The notes below the pieces were generated by a model. The model was not told the origin of the DNA. It did no database searches and saw only the letters and a list, made by a program, of their open reading frames with translations. The translations under genes were made by a program, and so were the position numbers. This document shows positions 51,769 through 61,180 of a stretch of DNA of 64,000 bases, in pieces. The stretch is taken from the NCBI GenBank assembly GCA_021794275.1, contig JAJYRD010000071.1, forward strand, positions 85,001 through 149,000. The letters run 5' to 3'. Positions within the stretch are counted from its first letter, which is position 1. Every line of letters begins with the position of its first letter. This stretch comes from Pseudomonadota bacterium (GTDB taxonomy: Bacteria; Pseudomonadota; Gammaproteobacteria; Acidiferrobacterales; Acidiferrobacteraceae).

Positions 51769-53865
51769 TCAGCTCGTCAGGTGGCGATAGATGTCGGATA
51801 TCTTGAGCGGAAGCTTGCGGACATCGTCCACCAGCGCGTAGTTGGCGGCGCCGTACATATGCGGGAGGTAGTCGCGCGCGTCGGTATCTATGGTAATGCA
51901 GAAGGCGTGGATGCCGTCACGTTTGGCCTCGAGGAGGGCTTGGCGCGTGTCCTCTATCCCATATTCGCCACGGTAGCCGTCATAATCGTCGGGTTTTCCG
52001 TCCGACAAGGTCACGAGCAGCTTGGTGCGCGCCTCGACGTTTTTCAGCATGCCGCAGAGGTGCCGGATCGCGACCCCCATGCGGGTATAGTCCTGGGGCC
52101 TGATGCCGGTGATGCGGGCCCGGACATCTTTGTCGTACGGTTCATCGAAGCGCTTCACGCGATATATCTCGCAGCGCTTGCGCGTGATGCCGGAGAACCC
52201 GTAGATCGCATAGCGGTCGCCCAGGATCTCGAGCGCCTCGCAGAGCAGGACGAGCGACTCGCGTTCGGCGTCGTTGATCCACCCCTTGGTCGACCCGCTC
52301 ATATCAACCATGAACATGACGGCGATATTGCGCGCAAGCCGCCGGTTGCGCAGAAAGAGCCCGTCCGGTAGCTCGCGCCCCGAGCGCAGGTCTGAGAAGC
52401 CCTGGATCAAGGCATCAAAGTCGACTTCATCGCCATGCTTCTGGCGTCTCTGCACGGCGTTTTCTCCGCGCAAGGCTTCGAATGTCTTGCGCAGCCTCGT
52501 TGCGAGCCCGGCATATTTGCGCAGGGTATCCGCCACGAAGGGTTCTTCTGCGGGATGAACGTCGATCTCGCGCAGGACACACCACTCCTTGCGGTAGTGC
52601 TGACGCTTGTAATCCCATTCATTGTATAGAAAAGCGCCTTCTTCATGGTAAGTGCCCTTCCAAACATCCTCGGCTTTTTTGGGGCTCGCGGGGGCGTAGC
52701 CGCCATCGCCGGCGGGCACCAGATATTCCTCAGGGATGTCGCCGAGATCCTGGGTGATCGACTTCATCAGGGCGCGCACATCCGGAGGCGCGGCAAGCTG
52801 CTGGCCGTCGAGGAGCAGTGTGGGCTCGCTGCTGTCGGATTGTTCCTTGCCCGCGGCGAAGCGGCGCTTGTCCTGGCCTGGAGGCGGCGGCATCCTGCCT
52901 GCCAGCAGTTTCTTGAGGGCATCTTGCAAGGCCGTACGCTCGTGTTCGATTCGTTCCGCGAGCGCCGTGGCCACCGCGTCGCCATTGAGTGTTCCCTGAT
53001 AGGGGCGCGGCTCCGGGATGGGTTCACCGTAAAGGGCGGTCAAGGCCTCATAAGTGACGTCGACGGTCGCGTCCGCTGCTTCAAGGCGGGCGACCCAGGG
53101 CCGCCACGATCGTGCCGCCGGCGGCCGATCATGGAGGGCGCGAAGTTCGCGATAAAGCCCGGGGAGCTCGCGTGCCAGGCAGGCGTCCAGTCGGATGGTC
53201 TCGAGGGCATGAAACAGTTCGCGAGCGTAGTCCGGATCCGGGAAGGCGCGGCAGCTTGTCACGAGCCGCTCCGGGTTGTGGCCTGGAAAGGTCCCAAACC
53301 ACGTCTGCGCCCAGAGATGGGCGGCTACGGCCTTATAGAGGCGCAGGTTTTCCTCACGTGTCGGGCGCCACGCAATCGATGCGGGCAGAAAGAGGCGCGT
53401 TGTGTCAGTGAACGCGGGTTCGCCGTTCTCCAGCCTGAGCCGCCGCCCAGACAGCGCTTGCAGAAAAAGTTCCAGAACAGGCCCCACTTCCTCGAGCGTA
53501 ACCGCGCGCGCGCGTTCGGCGCGGGCGCTGGCGAAGGCCTCGACGGCGCCTAAAGCCGCGATGGCAGGATAGAGCCCCATCTTGTCGTAGACGTCCATCG
53601 CCTGGATGATCCAGGCCTCGGCATCGTTTTGCGCCATACGTTTGAGTCCGTCTGCCGCGCGGTTTGCCAAATGAAACGCGAACTCAGGGTTGGTCTTGGC
53701 GACAACGGCGATCCAGTGGCGGGCGAATTCCTGCTGGTCCCGGGCGAGCGAGGAGAGCGAGACCGCCGCCGCGTGGCTCGTGCGCCGCAGCGACAGAGCC
53801 GCGTCGAGCTCTTCATCGAGCCAGTCCTCGATCTCCGACGCAGTCAAAGGCTGGAGGTCGGGCAT
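51769..53865 (-). CDS. CbbO/NorD-type VWA-domain activase subunit
   Basis: A 698-residue cytoplasmic protein with a C-terminal von Willebrand A domain. The MIDAS metal site is intact: FMVDMSGSTKGW (DxSxS, near residue 510), DYTRMG and TLSDGKPDD. The large N-terminal helical part is typical of CbbO and NorD. With the AAA+ ATPase CbbQ/NorQ it remodels Rubisco or inserts metal into nitric oxide reductase. No Rubisco or norCB lies in the window, so the client is undecided; the nirK neighbour favours NorD, while chemolithoautotrophy favours CbbO. GGAG precedes the ATG at 53865. Confidence 0.85.
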   Translation of the reverse strand: MPDLQPLTASEIEDWLDEELDAALSLRRTSHAAAVSLSSLARDQQEFARHWIAVVAKTNPEFAFHLANRAADGLKRMAQNDAEAWIIQAMDVYDKMGLYPAIAALGAVEAFASARAERARAVTLEEVGPVLELFLQALSGRRLRLENGEPAFTDTTRLFLPASIAWRPTREENLRLYKAVAAHLWAQTWFGTFPGHNPERLVTSCRAFPDPDYARELFHALETIRLDACLARELPGLYRELRALHDRPPAARSWRPWVARLEAADATVDVTYEALTALYGEPIPEPRPYQGTLNGDAVATALAERIEHERTALQDALKKLLAGRMPPPPGQDKRRFAAGKEQSDSSEPTLLLDGQQLAAPPDVRALMKSITQDLGDIPEEYLVPAGDGGYAPASPKKAEDVWKGTYHEEGAFLYNEWDYKRQHYRKEWCVLREIDVHPAEEPFVADTLRKYAGLATRLRKTFEALRGENAVQRRQKHGDEVDFDALIQGFSDLRSGRELPDGLFLRNRRLARNIAVMFMVDMSGSTKGWINDAERESLVLLCEALEILGDRYAIYGFSGITRKRCEIYRVKRFDEPYDKDVRARITGIRPQDYTRMGVAIRHLCGMLKNVEARTKLLVTLSDGKPDDYDGYRGEYGIEDTRQALLEAKRDGIHAFCITIDTDARDYLPHMYGAANYALVDDVRKLPLKISDIYRHLTS

Positions 53866-53933
53866 TACGCTTGCTCCCGGCACGCCGCTCCGCCCCCGAA
53901 CGCGCGCGCTTCCTTTCTGGTATTCTCGGGACC

Positions 53934-54182
53934 ATGGAGATCGTTCTTTATCACCGCCCCTATTGCCACCTCTGCGAGGAAATGGCCCAAGCCCTGGCGC
54001 CTGTTGCCACAGAGCTCGGTCTCGCCGTGCGCATGGTCGACATCGATAGCGACCCCGCGCTCGAGGAGCGCTACGGTCTCGCGGTTCCCGTATTGGTCCA
54101 CGAGGACGCGGAAGTCTGCCGTTACCACTTCGACGAGGCGGCCGTGCGCGGGGCCGTGGCCGCTAAAAGAGCGAGGCACTGA
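53934..54182 (+). CDS. glutaredoxin-like (DUF836) thioredoxin-fold protein
   Basis: An 82-residue protein with a thioredoxin-like start [20 protein letters not shown] containing a C-x2-C pair, represented by its YCHLCEEM core. [21 protein letters not shown] contains the cis-proline (VPVL). It belongs to small glutaredoxin-like proteins; the partner is unknown. It lies on the opposite strand between the two halves of the activase pair, and its 3' end overlaps the ATPase gene by 20 bases. Confidence 0.8.
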   Translation: MEIVLYHRPYCHLCEEMAQALAPVATELGLAVRMVDIDSDPALEERYGLAVPVLVHEDAEVCRYHFDEAAVRGAVAAKRARH

Positions 54183-55008
54183 TTTCATTGATGGCGGCGA
54201 GCATCTCCGGGTCGTCGGTGAGAGCCTGGGCGATCGCGCCGCGACACGCGGCTTGGGCACCGATGCCTGAGACCATGAGTTTGGCAGCATGCACGAGCAG
54301 CCGCGTGCTCGCGCCCTCTTCGAGGCCGCTGCCCTTCAGGTTGCGTGTCATGGCCGCGAAACGGACCAGCCTGGCGGCAGTCTCGTCACCGACCCCGCTT
54401 TCATGGTCGACGATCCGTTTTTCCAGATCGGCCGACGGGTAATCGAACTCGAGGCCGACGAAGCGCTGGCGGGTGCTCTGCTTCAAGTCCTTCAGTACGC
54501 TCTGGTAGCCGGGGTTGTAAGAGATCGCCAAGGCAAATTCCGGGGGCGCGCTCAACACCTCGCCGGTCTTCTCGATCGGCAGGACGCGCCGATCATCGGC
54601 GAGGGGGTGGATGACAACGGTCGTATCTTTGCGGGCCTCCACGACCTCGTCCAAATAACAGATCCCGCCCACGCGCACTGCATGGGTAAGCGGACCGTCG
54701 ATCCAGACCGTGTCGCCCGCAGTTATTAAATAACGCCCTACAAGATCCGAGGCCGTTAGGTCGTCGTGGCAAGAGACCGTCACGAGCGGGCGCTTCAAGC
54801 GCCACGCCATATGTTCCATGAATCGCGTCTTGCCGCAGCCCGTGGGGCCTTTCAGGAGCACCGGAATTTTGTTGCGATAGGCTCCCTCGAACAGAGCGAT
54901 CTCGTCGCCCTGAGCTTCGTAATACGGCTCCTTCGTGATAAGGAGGACCTCGGCTCTCATGGCGCCTGGTTTCACGCGTCCCTCTGCATGCTGTCTTGCT
55001 GAATCCAT
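54163..55008 (-). CDS. CbbQ/NorQ-type AAA+ ATPase
   Basis: A 281-residue MoxR-type AAA+ ATPase. Walker A is [10 protein letters not shown], Walker [14 protein letters not shown], with [28 protein letters not shown] and [22 protein letters not shown], the last shown by its [11 protein letters not shown] core. It works with the VWA partner encoded 298 bases downstream. An internal ATG at 54960 ([16 protein letters not shown]) matches the usual CbbQ start, so the first 16 residues may not be translated; neither has a strong ribosome site. CbbQ and NorQ cannot be separated from sequence alone. Confidence 0.88.
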   Translation of the reverse strand: MDSARQHAEGRVKPGAMRAEVLLITKEPYYEAQGDEIALFEGAYRNKIPVLLKGPTGCGKTRFMEHMAWRLKRPLVTVSCHDDLTASDLVGRYLITAGDTVWIDGPLTHAVRVGGICYLDEVVEARKDTTVVIHPLADDRRVLPIEKTGEVLSAPPEFALAISYNPGYQSVLKDLKQSTRQRFVGLEFDYPSADLEKRIVDHESGVGDETAARLVRFAAMTRNLKGSGLEEGASTRLLVHAAKLMVSGIGAQAACRGAIAQALTDDPEMLAAINEISASLF

Positions 55009-55285
55009 AGTATGCCAAAATCACCGAGCTTCCAAAAAGCAATTGACGGACCCAGGCTCTCTCTCCACAATGGGATCGATTAAAATTTTAGAGCGTGACT
55101 TCCTTCCCGCGCAGGGAGCCCGTCCGTTCGCCTCGGCGCTCGTCTGCTGTCTCTTATGGCGCCATAGAAAGTTTCTAACTTTGGTCCTGGCCCAAGGGGG
55201 CTTTTTAAGCGTATAAAGTGGACGTCCCCTACCGGCGCGAGCCGCCGCTGGCTTTGGGCGAACGCACTCCTGAGGAGGTCGCTTA

Positions 55286-56569
55286 ATGGCGGATGTAGTT
55301 GCAACACACGAGACCATCGTCGTGGTCGGCGGCGGCATAAGCGGCATGACCGCTGCCGTCGAGGCCGCCGAGACCGGCAAGAATGTCATCCTGCTCGAGC
55401 GGGCGCCTTCGCTAGGGGGGCGTGTCAGCCAACTCTATAAGTATTTCCCGAAATTGTGTCACCCTACTTGTGGTATGGAGATCAATCTCCGCCGCTTGCG
55501 GGGCAACAAGCGCATCAAGGTGTTGACGCAGGCCGAAGTCCGCAAGATCGAGGGGCGCGCTGGCGATTACAAGCTTTCGGTCACCCTCCACCCGCGCTAT
55601 GTGAACGAAAACTGCACAGCGTGCGGTGCGTGTGGCGAGGCGGTGTCCGCCGAGATCCCCAATCCCTTCGATTACGGCATGAGCCACATGAAGGCCGCCT
55701 ACCTGCCGTCGCTGATGGCCTACCCCCAGCGCTATGTGATCGATCCCTCAATTCTCGGCACGGCCGACGCCGAGAAGGCCAAGGCCGCATGTAAGTACAG
55801 CGCCGTCGATCTCGATATGAAGCCCGAGACCATTACCCTGAGCGCGGGCGCCGTGGTGTGGGCAACTGGCTGGCGGCCTTATGATGCGGCCAAGATTCAG
55901 CCCTACGGTTACGACCGGTTCGCCAATGTCATAACAAGCGTGGAGTTCGAGCGCCTGTCGGATCCGCGCGGGCCGACGGCGGGCCGCATCGTGCGCCCCT
56001 CCGACGGCAAGGAGGCCAGGAACGTGGCCTTCATCCAGTGCGCGGGGTCTCGCGATCGCAATCATCTCAAGCACTGCTCCCGCATCTGTTGCATGGCCTC
56101 CCTGAAGCAGACGACCTACATGCGCGAGCGCTTTGGCGACGAGGCTCAGTCGACCGTTTATTACATCGACATCCGCGCGATCGACCGATTCGAGGATTTC
56201 TACCAGAAGGTACAAGCCGATCCCACGGTCCGTTTCCTGAAATCTAAGGTCGCCAATATAACGGAAGACGAGGCGACGGGTGATGTGATCCTGCACGGCG
56301 TCGACACGGAGGGCTACCATCGCTACGACAACCGCCACGATCTCTGCGTATTGGCGGTCGGCATGGAGCCGAGTGTCGACGTGCGGTCGATCGCCGATGT
56401 GCGGGTCGACGCGAGCGGTTTCATAGAGCTTGGGCCGACGGACGGTGGCATATTTGGCGCCGGGTGCGCCGCCAACGCTCTCGATGTGAATCGGTCGGTG
56501 CAGAGTGCCACTGCAAGCGTTTTGCGCGCCGTGCAGGTGGTGAACCGCGTCGCCAAGGCGGAGGGTTAG
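55286..56569 (+). CDS. qmoA: QmoA, HdrA-like FAD subunit of the Qmo complex
   Basis: A 427-residue flavoprotein homologous to HdrA. VVVGGGISGMTAAVEAAE is the FAD-binding Rossmann motif, followed by PTCGMEINL, ENCTACGACG with cysteines for an iron-sulfur cluster, and DYGMSHMKAAYLPS, which is typical of QmoA. FIQCAGSRD and CSRICCMASLKQ are HdrA-family segments. Qmo complexes exchange electrons between APS reductase and the quinone pool; in sulfur oxidisers the flow is from AMP/sulfite oxidation. GAGGAGG precedes the ATG. aprBA is not in the window. Confidence 0.92.
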   Translation: MADVVATHETIVVVGGGISGMTAAVEAAETGKNVILLERAPSLGGRVSQLYKYFPKLCHPTCGMEINLRRLRGNKRIKVLTQAEVRKIEGRAGDYKLSVTLHPRYVNENCTACGACGEAVSAEIPNPFDYGMSHMKAAYLPSLMAYPQRYVIDPSILGTADAEKAKAACKYSAVDLDMKPETITLSAGAVVWATGWRPYDAAKIQPYGYDRFANVITSVEFERLSDPRGPTAGRIVRPSDGKEARNVAFIQCAGSRDRNHLKHCSRICCMASLKQTTYMRERFGDEAQSTVYYIDIRAIDRFEDFYQKVQADPTVRFLKSKVANITEDEATGDVILHGVDTEGYHRYDNRHDLCVLAVGMEPSVDVRSIADVRVDASGFIELGPTDGGIFGAGCAANALDVNRSVQSATASVLRAVQVVNRVAKAEG

Positions 56570-56572
56570 GAT

Positions 56573-58810
56573 ATGGCGGATATGAAGATCGGCGCGTATG
56601 TGTGCCAGGGCTGCGGCCTGGGTGAGCGCCTGGATACCAAGGCCTTGGCGCTCGTTGCGCAGAAGGAAGGCAAGGCGCACGTGGTGCGCGAGCACGAATT
56701 TCTTTGCAACGGCCAGGGTGTCGCGATGATCCAAAAGGACATCGATGAGGGCGTAAACAGGGTGGTCATCGCCGCCTGCTCGCGGCGCGCCAAGGCCGAA
56801 GCCTTCAACTTCGAGAGCGTCGCGGTGGCACGCGTGAATTTGCGCGAACAGGTGATATGGTCGCAGCCCGCCACGGACGAGGCCCGCGAGCTCACCCAGG
56901 AGATGGCGGCCGATTATGTCCGCATGGGGTGTGCCGAGGCAAAGAAAGTCCTGGCGCCCACCGCAAACGCCGAACATGGAACCAACAAGCGGGTGTTGGT
57001 TGTCGGTGGCGGCATCACCGGGATGACCGCGGCCCTTGAGGCGTCTCGCGCAGGCTACGATGTTCTCTTGGTGGAGAAGACCGGTGCCCTGGGCGGCTAT
57101 ATGGCCAAGCTCCACAGGCGCGTCCCATACCGAGAGCCGTTCGCAGATCCGCAGGCCACCGGGATCGAGGGACTCATGGCGTCGGTGAGCCAGGATCCGC
57201 ATATCACGGTCTACCTCAACTCGACGACGACCCGGACGAGTGGGGCCCCTGGGCGTTTCAGCGTGGACATTACAACGGAAAGCGGCCAGACCGTGACCGA
57301 GAATGTCGGCGCCATCGTAATGGCGAGCGGCTTTAGCCCCTACGATGCCGCCAAGCTTCCCGAGTTTGGCTATGGCAAGAGCCGGAATGTCGTCGATCAA
57401 GCGGGTCTCGAGGAGCTTGCCCGCGCGGCAGCGGCAAAGGGCGAGCCTATGCGGCGTCCTTCGGACGGCAAGGAAATCAAGAGTGTCGTCTTCGTTCAAT
57501 GCGCGGGCCAGCGCGACGCGAGCGGCGCCCATCTCACGTACTGCTCCGGCCATTGCTGTAATACCAGCATGAAGCAGGCCATGTATTTCAAGGAGCAAAA
57601 CCCCGACATAGACACCGCCATTATCTATACCGACCTCCGCACACCTGGAAACGGAGAGGACTTCTACCGTAGCGCCCAAAGGAAGGGGGTCATCTTCACC
57701 AAGGGCAAGGTGGCGTCGGTCGATGTGGGCGGCGATGGCTCCACGACCGTACATTTCCACGACCTGATCCTGGACGACAAGGCGGCGATCATGAAGGACG
57801 TCGATCTCGTGGTCCTTGCCACGGGCCAGGTGCCGAACTCGGGCGTGAATATCGATATTCCGCCGGCCGCGAGCGACGTAGATGGCGCAAAGGTCGGCGA
57901 GCATGCGGTGTCCGTACTCAACCTCACCTATCGCCAGGGCCCCGATATTCCGCAGCTGAAATACGGCTTCACCGATTCGCATTTCATATGCTTCCCCTAC
58001 GAGACCCGTCGCACCGGCATCTATGCCGCAGGCCCCGTGCGCCGGCCAATGGATATCACGCAGGCGGTGGAGGACGCCACGGGTGCTGCCCTGAAAGCCA
58101 TCCAAGCCCTCGAGAACGCGAGTCTTGGGCGCGCCGCCCACCCGCGATCTGGTGACTTGAGTTTCCCGACGTTCCGGCGCGAGGGTTGCACGCAGTGCAA
58201 GCGCTGTACAGTGGAATGCCCGTTTGGCGCCATCGACGAAGACGAGCAGCGCTACCCGCAGTTCAACGAGGGCCGTTGCCGGCGGTGCGGGACATGCATG
58301 GGAGCATGCCCGGTGCGCGTCATATCCTTTGAGAACTACTCTATAGACAGCGTCGGTTCGCAGATCAAGGCCGTCGACGTTCCGGACGAGTTCTCGGAAA
58401 AGCCCCGCATCCTGTTGCTGGCTTGTGAAAATGACGCGTACCCGGCGCTCGACATGGCGGGCGTCGCGGGACACACCTCAAGCGCCTTCGTGCGCACCAT
58501 ACCGGTCCGATGCCTGGGGTCGGTGAACATGATATGGATCACGGATGCCTTGAATAGCGGCTATGATGGAGTCATGTTGATGGGCTGCCGACATGGCGAC
58601 GATTATCAGTGCCACTTCGTGAAGGGTTCGGAGCTCGCCAATTACCGCATGAGCAAGATCGACGACACCTTGAAAAACCTGAATCTCGAGAAAGATCGGG
58701 TCCGGGTGCTCGAGGTGGCGATTGCCGACATTGGCAGGGTTCCGGCGCTCATCAACGACTACGCCGCCAAGATCCAGGAAATCGGCATGAGTCCGTTCAA
58801 GGGCTTCTAG
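56573..58810 (+). CDS. qmoB: QmoB, HdrA-like FAD subunit with ferredoxin and MvhD-like domains
   Basis: A 745-residue protein. An N-terminal segment (CQGCGLGERLD, AACSRRAKAEAF) precedes an HdrA-like FAD domain (VVGGGITGMTAALEASRAG near residue 143, QCAGQRD, CSGHCCNTSMKQ). A two-cluster ferredoxin module follows: CTQCKRCTVECP and CRRCGTCMGACP near residues 540-580. The C-terminal 140 residues are MvhD/FrhD-like (LLACENDAYPALDMAG, MLMGCRHGDDYQC). This domain order is that of QmoB. It starts three bases after qmoA. In some methanogen-like systems the MvhD part contacts an electron donor. Confidence 0.93.
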   Translation: MADMKIGAYVCQGCGLGERLDTKALALVAQKEGKAHVVREHEFLCNGQGVAMIQKDIDEGVNRVVIAACSRRAKAEAFNFESVAVARVNLREQVIWSQPATDEARELTQEMAADYVRMGCAEAKKVLAPTANAEHGTNKRVLVVGGGITGMTAALEASRAGYDVLLVEKTGALGGYMAKLHRRVPYREPFADPQATGIEGLMASVSQDPHITVYLNSTTTRTSGAPGRFSVDITTESGQTVTENVGAIVMASGFSPYDAAKLPEFGYGKSRNVVDQAGLEELARAAAAKGEPMRRPSDGKEIKSVVFVQCAGQRDASGAHLTYCSGHCCNTSMKQAMYFKEQNPDIDTAIIYTDLRTPGNGEDFYRSAQRKGVIFTKGKVASVDVGGDGSTTVHFHDLILDDKAAIMKDVDLVVLATGQVPNSGVNIDIPPAASDVDGAKVGEHAVSVLNLTYRQGPDIPQLKYGFTDSHFICFPYETRRTGIYAAGPVRRPMDITQAVEDATGAALKAIQALENASLGRAAHPRSGDLSFPTFRREGCTQCKRCTVECPFGAIDEDEQRYPQFNEGRCRRCGTCMGACPVRVISFENYSIDSVGSQIKAVDVPDEFSEKPRILLLACENDAYPALDMAGVAGHTSSAFVRTIPVRCLGSVNMIWITDALNSGYDGVMLMGCRHGDDYQCHFVKGSELANYRMSKIDDTLKNLNLEKDRVRVLEVAIADIGRVPALINDYAAKIQEIGMSPFKGF

Positions 58811-58819
58811 GAGGTAGAG

Positions 58820-59443
58820 GTGGGCGATATCAACACGGCTATGGCGGAACAGTATCGCAACAATTTCCTGAAGGAAGTCGAGGCGAACGTCGAGGAAGGC
58901 CAGTGGGTCAAGATGTGCATGCAGTGCGGCGTCTGTTCGGGCTCCTGTCCGCTCGGCCCCGCCTGGGAGCATCCCCCGCAGGAGATTTTTATGATGATAC
59001 GCGCCGGCCGGCGCGACGAAGTCTTGAAGAGCGAATCTATGTGGATGTGCACGTCTTGCTATAACTGTATCGTGCGCTGTCCGCGCGAGCTGCCCATAAC
59101 GCACATCATGCACGGGCTTGCCAACTACGCGCACAGGCTCGGACTTGCCCCGAAGATGAATCCTACGCGACGCTTCGCCAAGAAGTTCTGGAACAATCTC
59201 GCGAAGTCGGGGCGCGTGAATGAGATCGAGCTTTCCGCGGGCCTTTACTTCATGGACGGGTTCAAGACCGGCATTGCCCGGGCTTGGGCCATGAAGGACA
59301 TCGGGATCGGAATGCTGAAGGCCAAGCGCCTGAACCCCTTTGGTTTCGTGACGCACAAGGGGTGCAAGGACAAGAAGGGCATCCATCGGATGCTGAAAAA
59401 GGCGCGAGAGATCGAGGATCGGCGTAAAGGCTTTGCCGCCTGA
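58820..59443 (+). CDS. hdrC: HdrC-like iron-sulfur subunit (takes the place of QmoC N-terminal part)
   Basis: A 207-residue soluble protein with two [4Fe-4S] motifs: CMQCGVCSGSCP near residue 33 and CTSCYNCIVRCP near residue 76. This is HdrC or the N-terminal domain of QmoC. It lacks the C-terminal haem b membrane domain of QmoC; no transmembrane helix is visible. GGAGG precedes the GTG start at 58820, nine bases after qmoB. With the HdrB-like product it forms the quinone-free or unknown-acceptor end of the complex. Confidence 0.9.
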   Translation: MGDINTAMAEQYRNNFLKEVEANVEEGQWVKMCMQCGVCSGSCPLGPAWEHPPQEIFMMIRAGRRDEVLKSESMWMCTSCYNCIVRCPRELPITHIMHGLANYAHRLGLAPKMNPTRRFAKKFWNNLAKSGRVNEIELSAGLYFMDGFKTGIARAWAMKDIGIGMLKAKRLNPFGFVTHKGCKDKKGIHRMLKKAREIEDRRKGFAA

Positions 59444-59454
59444 GGAGTACCCAT

Positions 59455-60369
59455 ATGGCAAGAAAAGAATATTCTTTCTATCCAGGCTGTTCGTCAGAGC
59501 GCCTTACGTCCGCGTCCAATTACATGGTATCGGTCGAGGCCATGTGCAAGAAGCTGGATGTCCAGTTGAACGAGATACCGGACTGGAACTGCTGCGGTGC
59601 TTCGATTGGTTACGCGGAGGGCGGAGAGCTGCCACGCCATGTGATGAACGCCCGCAACCTCGCGATCTCCGAACAGGTCAATAAGGGCCAGGATGTCGTG
59701 GCAACCTGTGCGGCGTGCTGGCTTGGGGCGCGGGAGACCAAAGACCGGCTCGCCCACGACAGCGATTTGCTCGCAGAGACCAACGAGGCCTTGCGCGAAG
59801 CCGGCATGAACCTCCAATACAAAGGGGAGCAGGAGGTTCGGCATATGGTCGAGGTGTTGATCGAGGACCTGGGTTATGAGGAGCTCAAGAAGCCGGTCGT
59901 GAAGTCTTTGGAGGGCATCAAGTTCGCGGGCTATGTCGGCTGTCAGACGAACCGCCCCTTTGGGATCGTGGGCGAATCGTTCGAGAACCCGAAATATCTC
60001 GACAAGCTCGTCGAGATCGTAGGTGGCGAACCGGTCGAGAAATATGACCAGAAGGTGACGTGTTGTGGCGGCGCGCTTGCCTTCTCGGAGCCCGAGAAGA
60101 GTCAGGCGCAGATCAAGAAAATCATAGAATCGGCCTATGATCACGGGGCCGAAATGATCGTGACGCCCTGCCCTGTGTGCCAGATGAATGTCGAGGTCTA
60201 TCAGGGGCAGATCAATAAGCGTTACGGGACCAAGTTCAATATGCCTGTGACCTACTACAGCCAGCTCATGGCGGTAGCCTATGGTGGAAGCGCAAAGGAC
60301 GCCGGTCTCGACGGCCAGGTGATCCGCGCCCGCAAGCTCGAGGAGATCGCCGCAAAAGGGGCGCGGTGA
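59455..60369 (+). CDS. hdrB: HdrB-like CCG-domain subunit
   Basis: A 304-residue protein with two CCG (cysteine-rich) domains. YPGCSSERL, WNCCGAS and TCAACWLG form the first; GYVGCQTNRPFG, VTCCGGALAFS and TPCPVCQMNVE form the second. HdrB binds two noncubane [4Fe-4S] clusters that act on heterodisulfides in methanogens. Here it ends the qmoAB-hdrC-hdrB operon, as known in some Gram-positive sulfate reducers that lack QmoC. The redox partner in this organism is unknown. GAGGAG precedes the ATG. Confidence 0.92.
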   Translation: MARKEYSFYPGCSSERLTSASNYMVSVEAMCKKLDVQLNEIPDWNCCGASIGYAEGGELPRHVMNARNLAISEQVNKGQDVVATCAACWLGARETKDRLAHDSDLLAETNEALREAGMNLQYKGEQEVRHMVEVLIEDLGYEELKKPVVKSLEGIKFAGYVGCQTNRPFGIVGESFENPKYLDKLVEIVGGEPVEKYDQKVTCCGGALAFSEPEKSQAQIKKIIESAYDHGAEMIVTPCPVCQMNVEVYQGQINKRYGTKFNMPVTYYSQLMAVAYGGSAKDAGLDGQVIRARKLEEIAAKGAR

Positions 60370-60421
60370 CCGCCCGAGTACCATCACAAGGGCGAGGTGT
60401 TTTCTCTTTTGGCGCGCCGGC

Positions 60422-60437
60422 GCGGGGCTTTCCCCGC
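60422..60437. terminator. possible terminator hairpin between hdrB and convergent regulator gene
   Basis: GCGGGG-CTTT-CCCCGC is a perfect 6-bp stem between two convergent genes. It has no T tract on either strand, so the call rests on position only. Confidence 0.35.
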
Positions 60438-60497
60438 AAAGGCGAAGAGGGGGCGCCGCCGAGTCCGTAGGTGAGCGCTGCCCGATTGCCTACAGAC

Positions 60498-60749
60498 TTA
60501 TTTCGAGTCGTGGGTCCGTGCGCGGGTCTTTACGGTCGGGAGCAATAAAGAGGCGGCTGGCACGTCGAGGGCCGCAGCGATCCTTCCTATGCAGTCTATC
60601 CCGATATTGCGCTTACCGCGCTCCATGTCGCTGACATAGGCGCGGTTGACGCCGCTCAGGGCAGCGATATCGTCTTGCGTAAGCCCGCGCATGCGACGGG
60701 CCCGCTTCAGGTTGGTGGCGAGGTAAGTTCGTTCAGTGCTGGGCGCCAT
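60498..60749 (-). CDS. XRE-family helix-turn-helix regulator
   Basis: An 83-residue Cro/CI-type regulator consisting of little more than the DNA-binding domain: LKRARRMRGLTQDDIAALSGVNRAYVSDMERGKRNIGID, shown by its GLTQDDIAALSGVNRAYVSD core. I chose the ATG at 60749; the upstream frame is not conserved and runs through the shared promoter. It is divergent from another XRE gene, with a TTGTA-type palindrome between. Target genes are unknown. Confidence 0.82.
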   Translation of the reverse strand: MAPSTERTYLATNLKRARRMRGLTQDDIAALSGVNRAYVSDMERGKRNIGIDCIGRIAAALDVPAASLLLPTVKTRARTHDSK

Positions 60750-60762
60750 GCCGCCAATTCTA

Positions 60763-60774
60763 TTGTAGATACAA
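60763..60774. promoter_or_regulatory. TTGTA-GA-TACAA operator candidate
   Basis: A perfect inverted repeat of 5-base arms lies 14 bases upstream of the minus-strand regulator. A second half-site (TTGTAGA at 60806-60812) lies 9 bases before the plus-strand regulator. Both suit a Cro/CI-type dimer controlling the divergent pair. Confidence 0.45.
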
Positions 60775-60820
60775 GGGCATTGGCAAGGCTCGGTCCGGCG
60801 GCTTTTTGTAGACTCACGCC

Positions 60821-61180
60821 ATGGACACACTGGCCAAGCGCCTGCGCTACGCCCGCGAGCGGGTGGGGCTTTCACAATCCGAACTCGCGAGGCGTGTGAA
60901 GATTCGTCCGCAGGCCATCCAATTCATTGAGGCCGGTCACGTGCGCAGGCCGCGCAGTACGGTCGAAATCGCCCGCGTCCTCGGGGTCAATGCCGAGTGG
61001 TTGCTGTTAGGCGAAGGAGCGGTGGAGGTTGCGGTACGCGAGCCGGCCGCCCGCTACCAAGACGAGCCGGCCTTGAGCGACGAGGCGGTGGCCATCGCCC
61101 GCCTGTGGATGGAGCTCCCGCAAAGTCAGCGGCTGGCCGTGAAGGAGACGCTCCTCGCCTTGCTCAAGGTGCAATCCTGA
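60821..61180 (+). CDS. XRE-family regulator with short C-terminal dimerisation part
   Basis: A 119-residue regulator. The N-terminal helix-turn-helix (LRYARERVGLSQSELARRVKIRPQAIQFIE, shown by its GLSQSELARRVKIRPQAIQ core) resembles phage CI-type repressors. The C-terminus lacks the S24/LexA peptidase domain and contains only about 45 residues of helical sequence (LSDEAVAIARLWMEL). It is divergent from the smaller XRE gene. No phage structural genes are nearby. Confidence 0.8.
   Translation: MDTLAKRLRYARERVGLSQSELARRVKIRPQAIQFIEAGHVRRPRSTVEIARVLGVNAEWLLLGEGAVEVAVREPAARYQDEPALSDEAVAIARLWMELPQSQRLAVKETLLALLKVQS

Noticed and set aside
55748..58474. 908-codon open frame antisense to qmoA and qmoB
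   Set aside because: Both sense genes are well-recognised. The antisense frame has no family features and follows from the GC-rich codon pattern.
60498..61180. Divergent XRE regulators as a prophage switch
   Set aside because: No phage structural, integrase or replication genes are adjacent, so a prophage call is unsupported.
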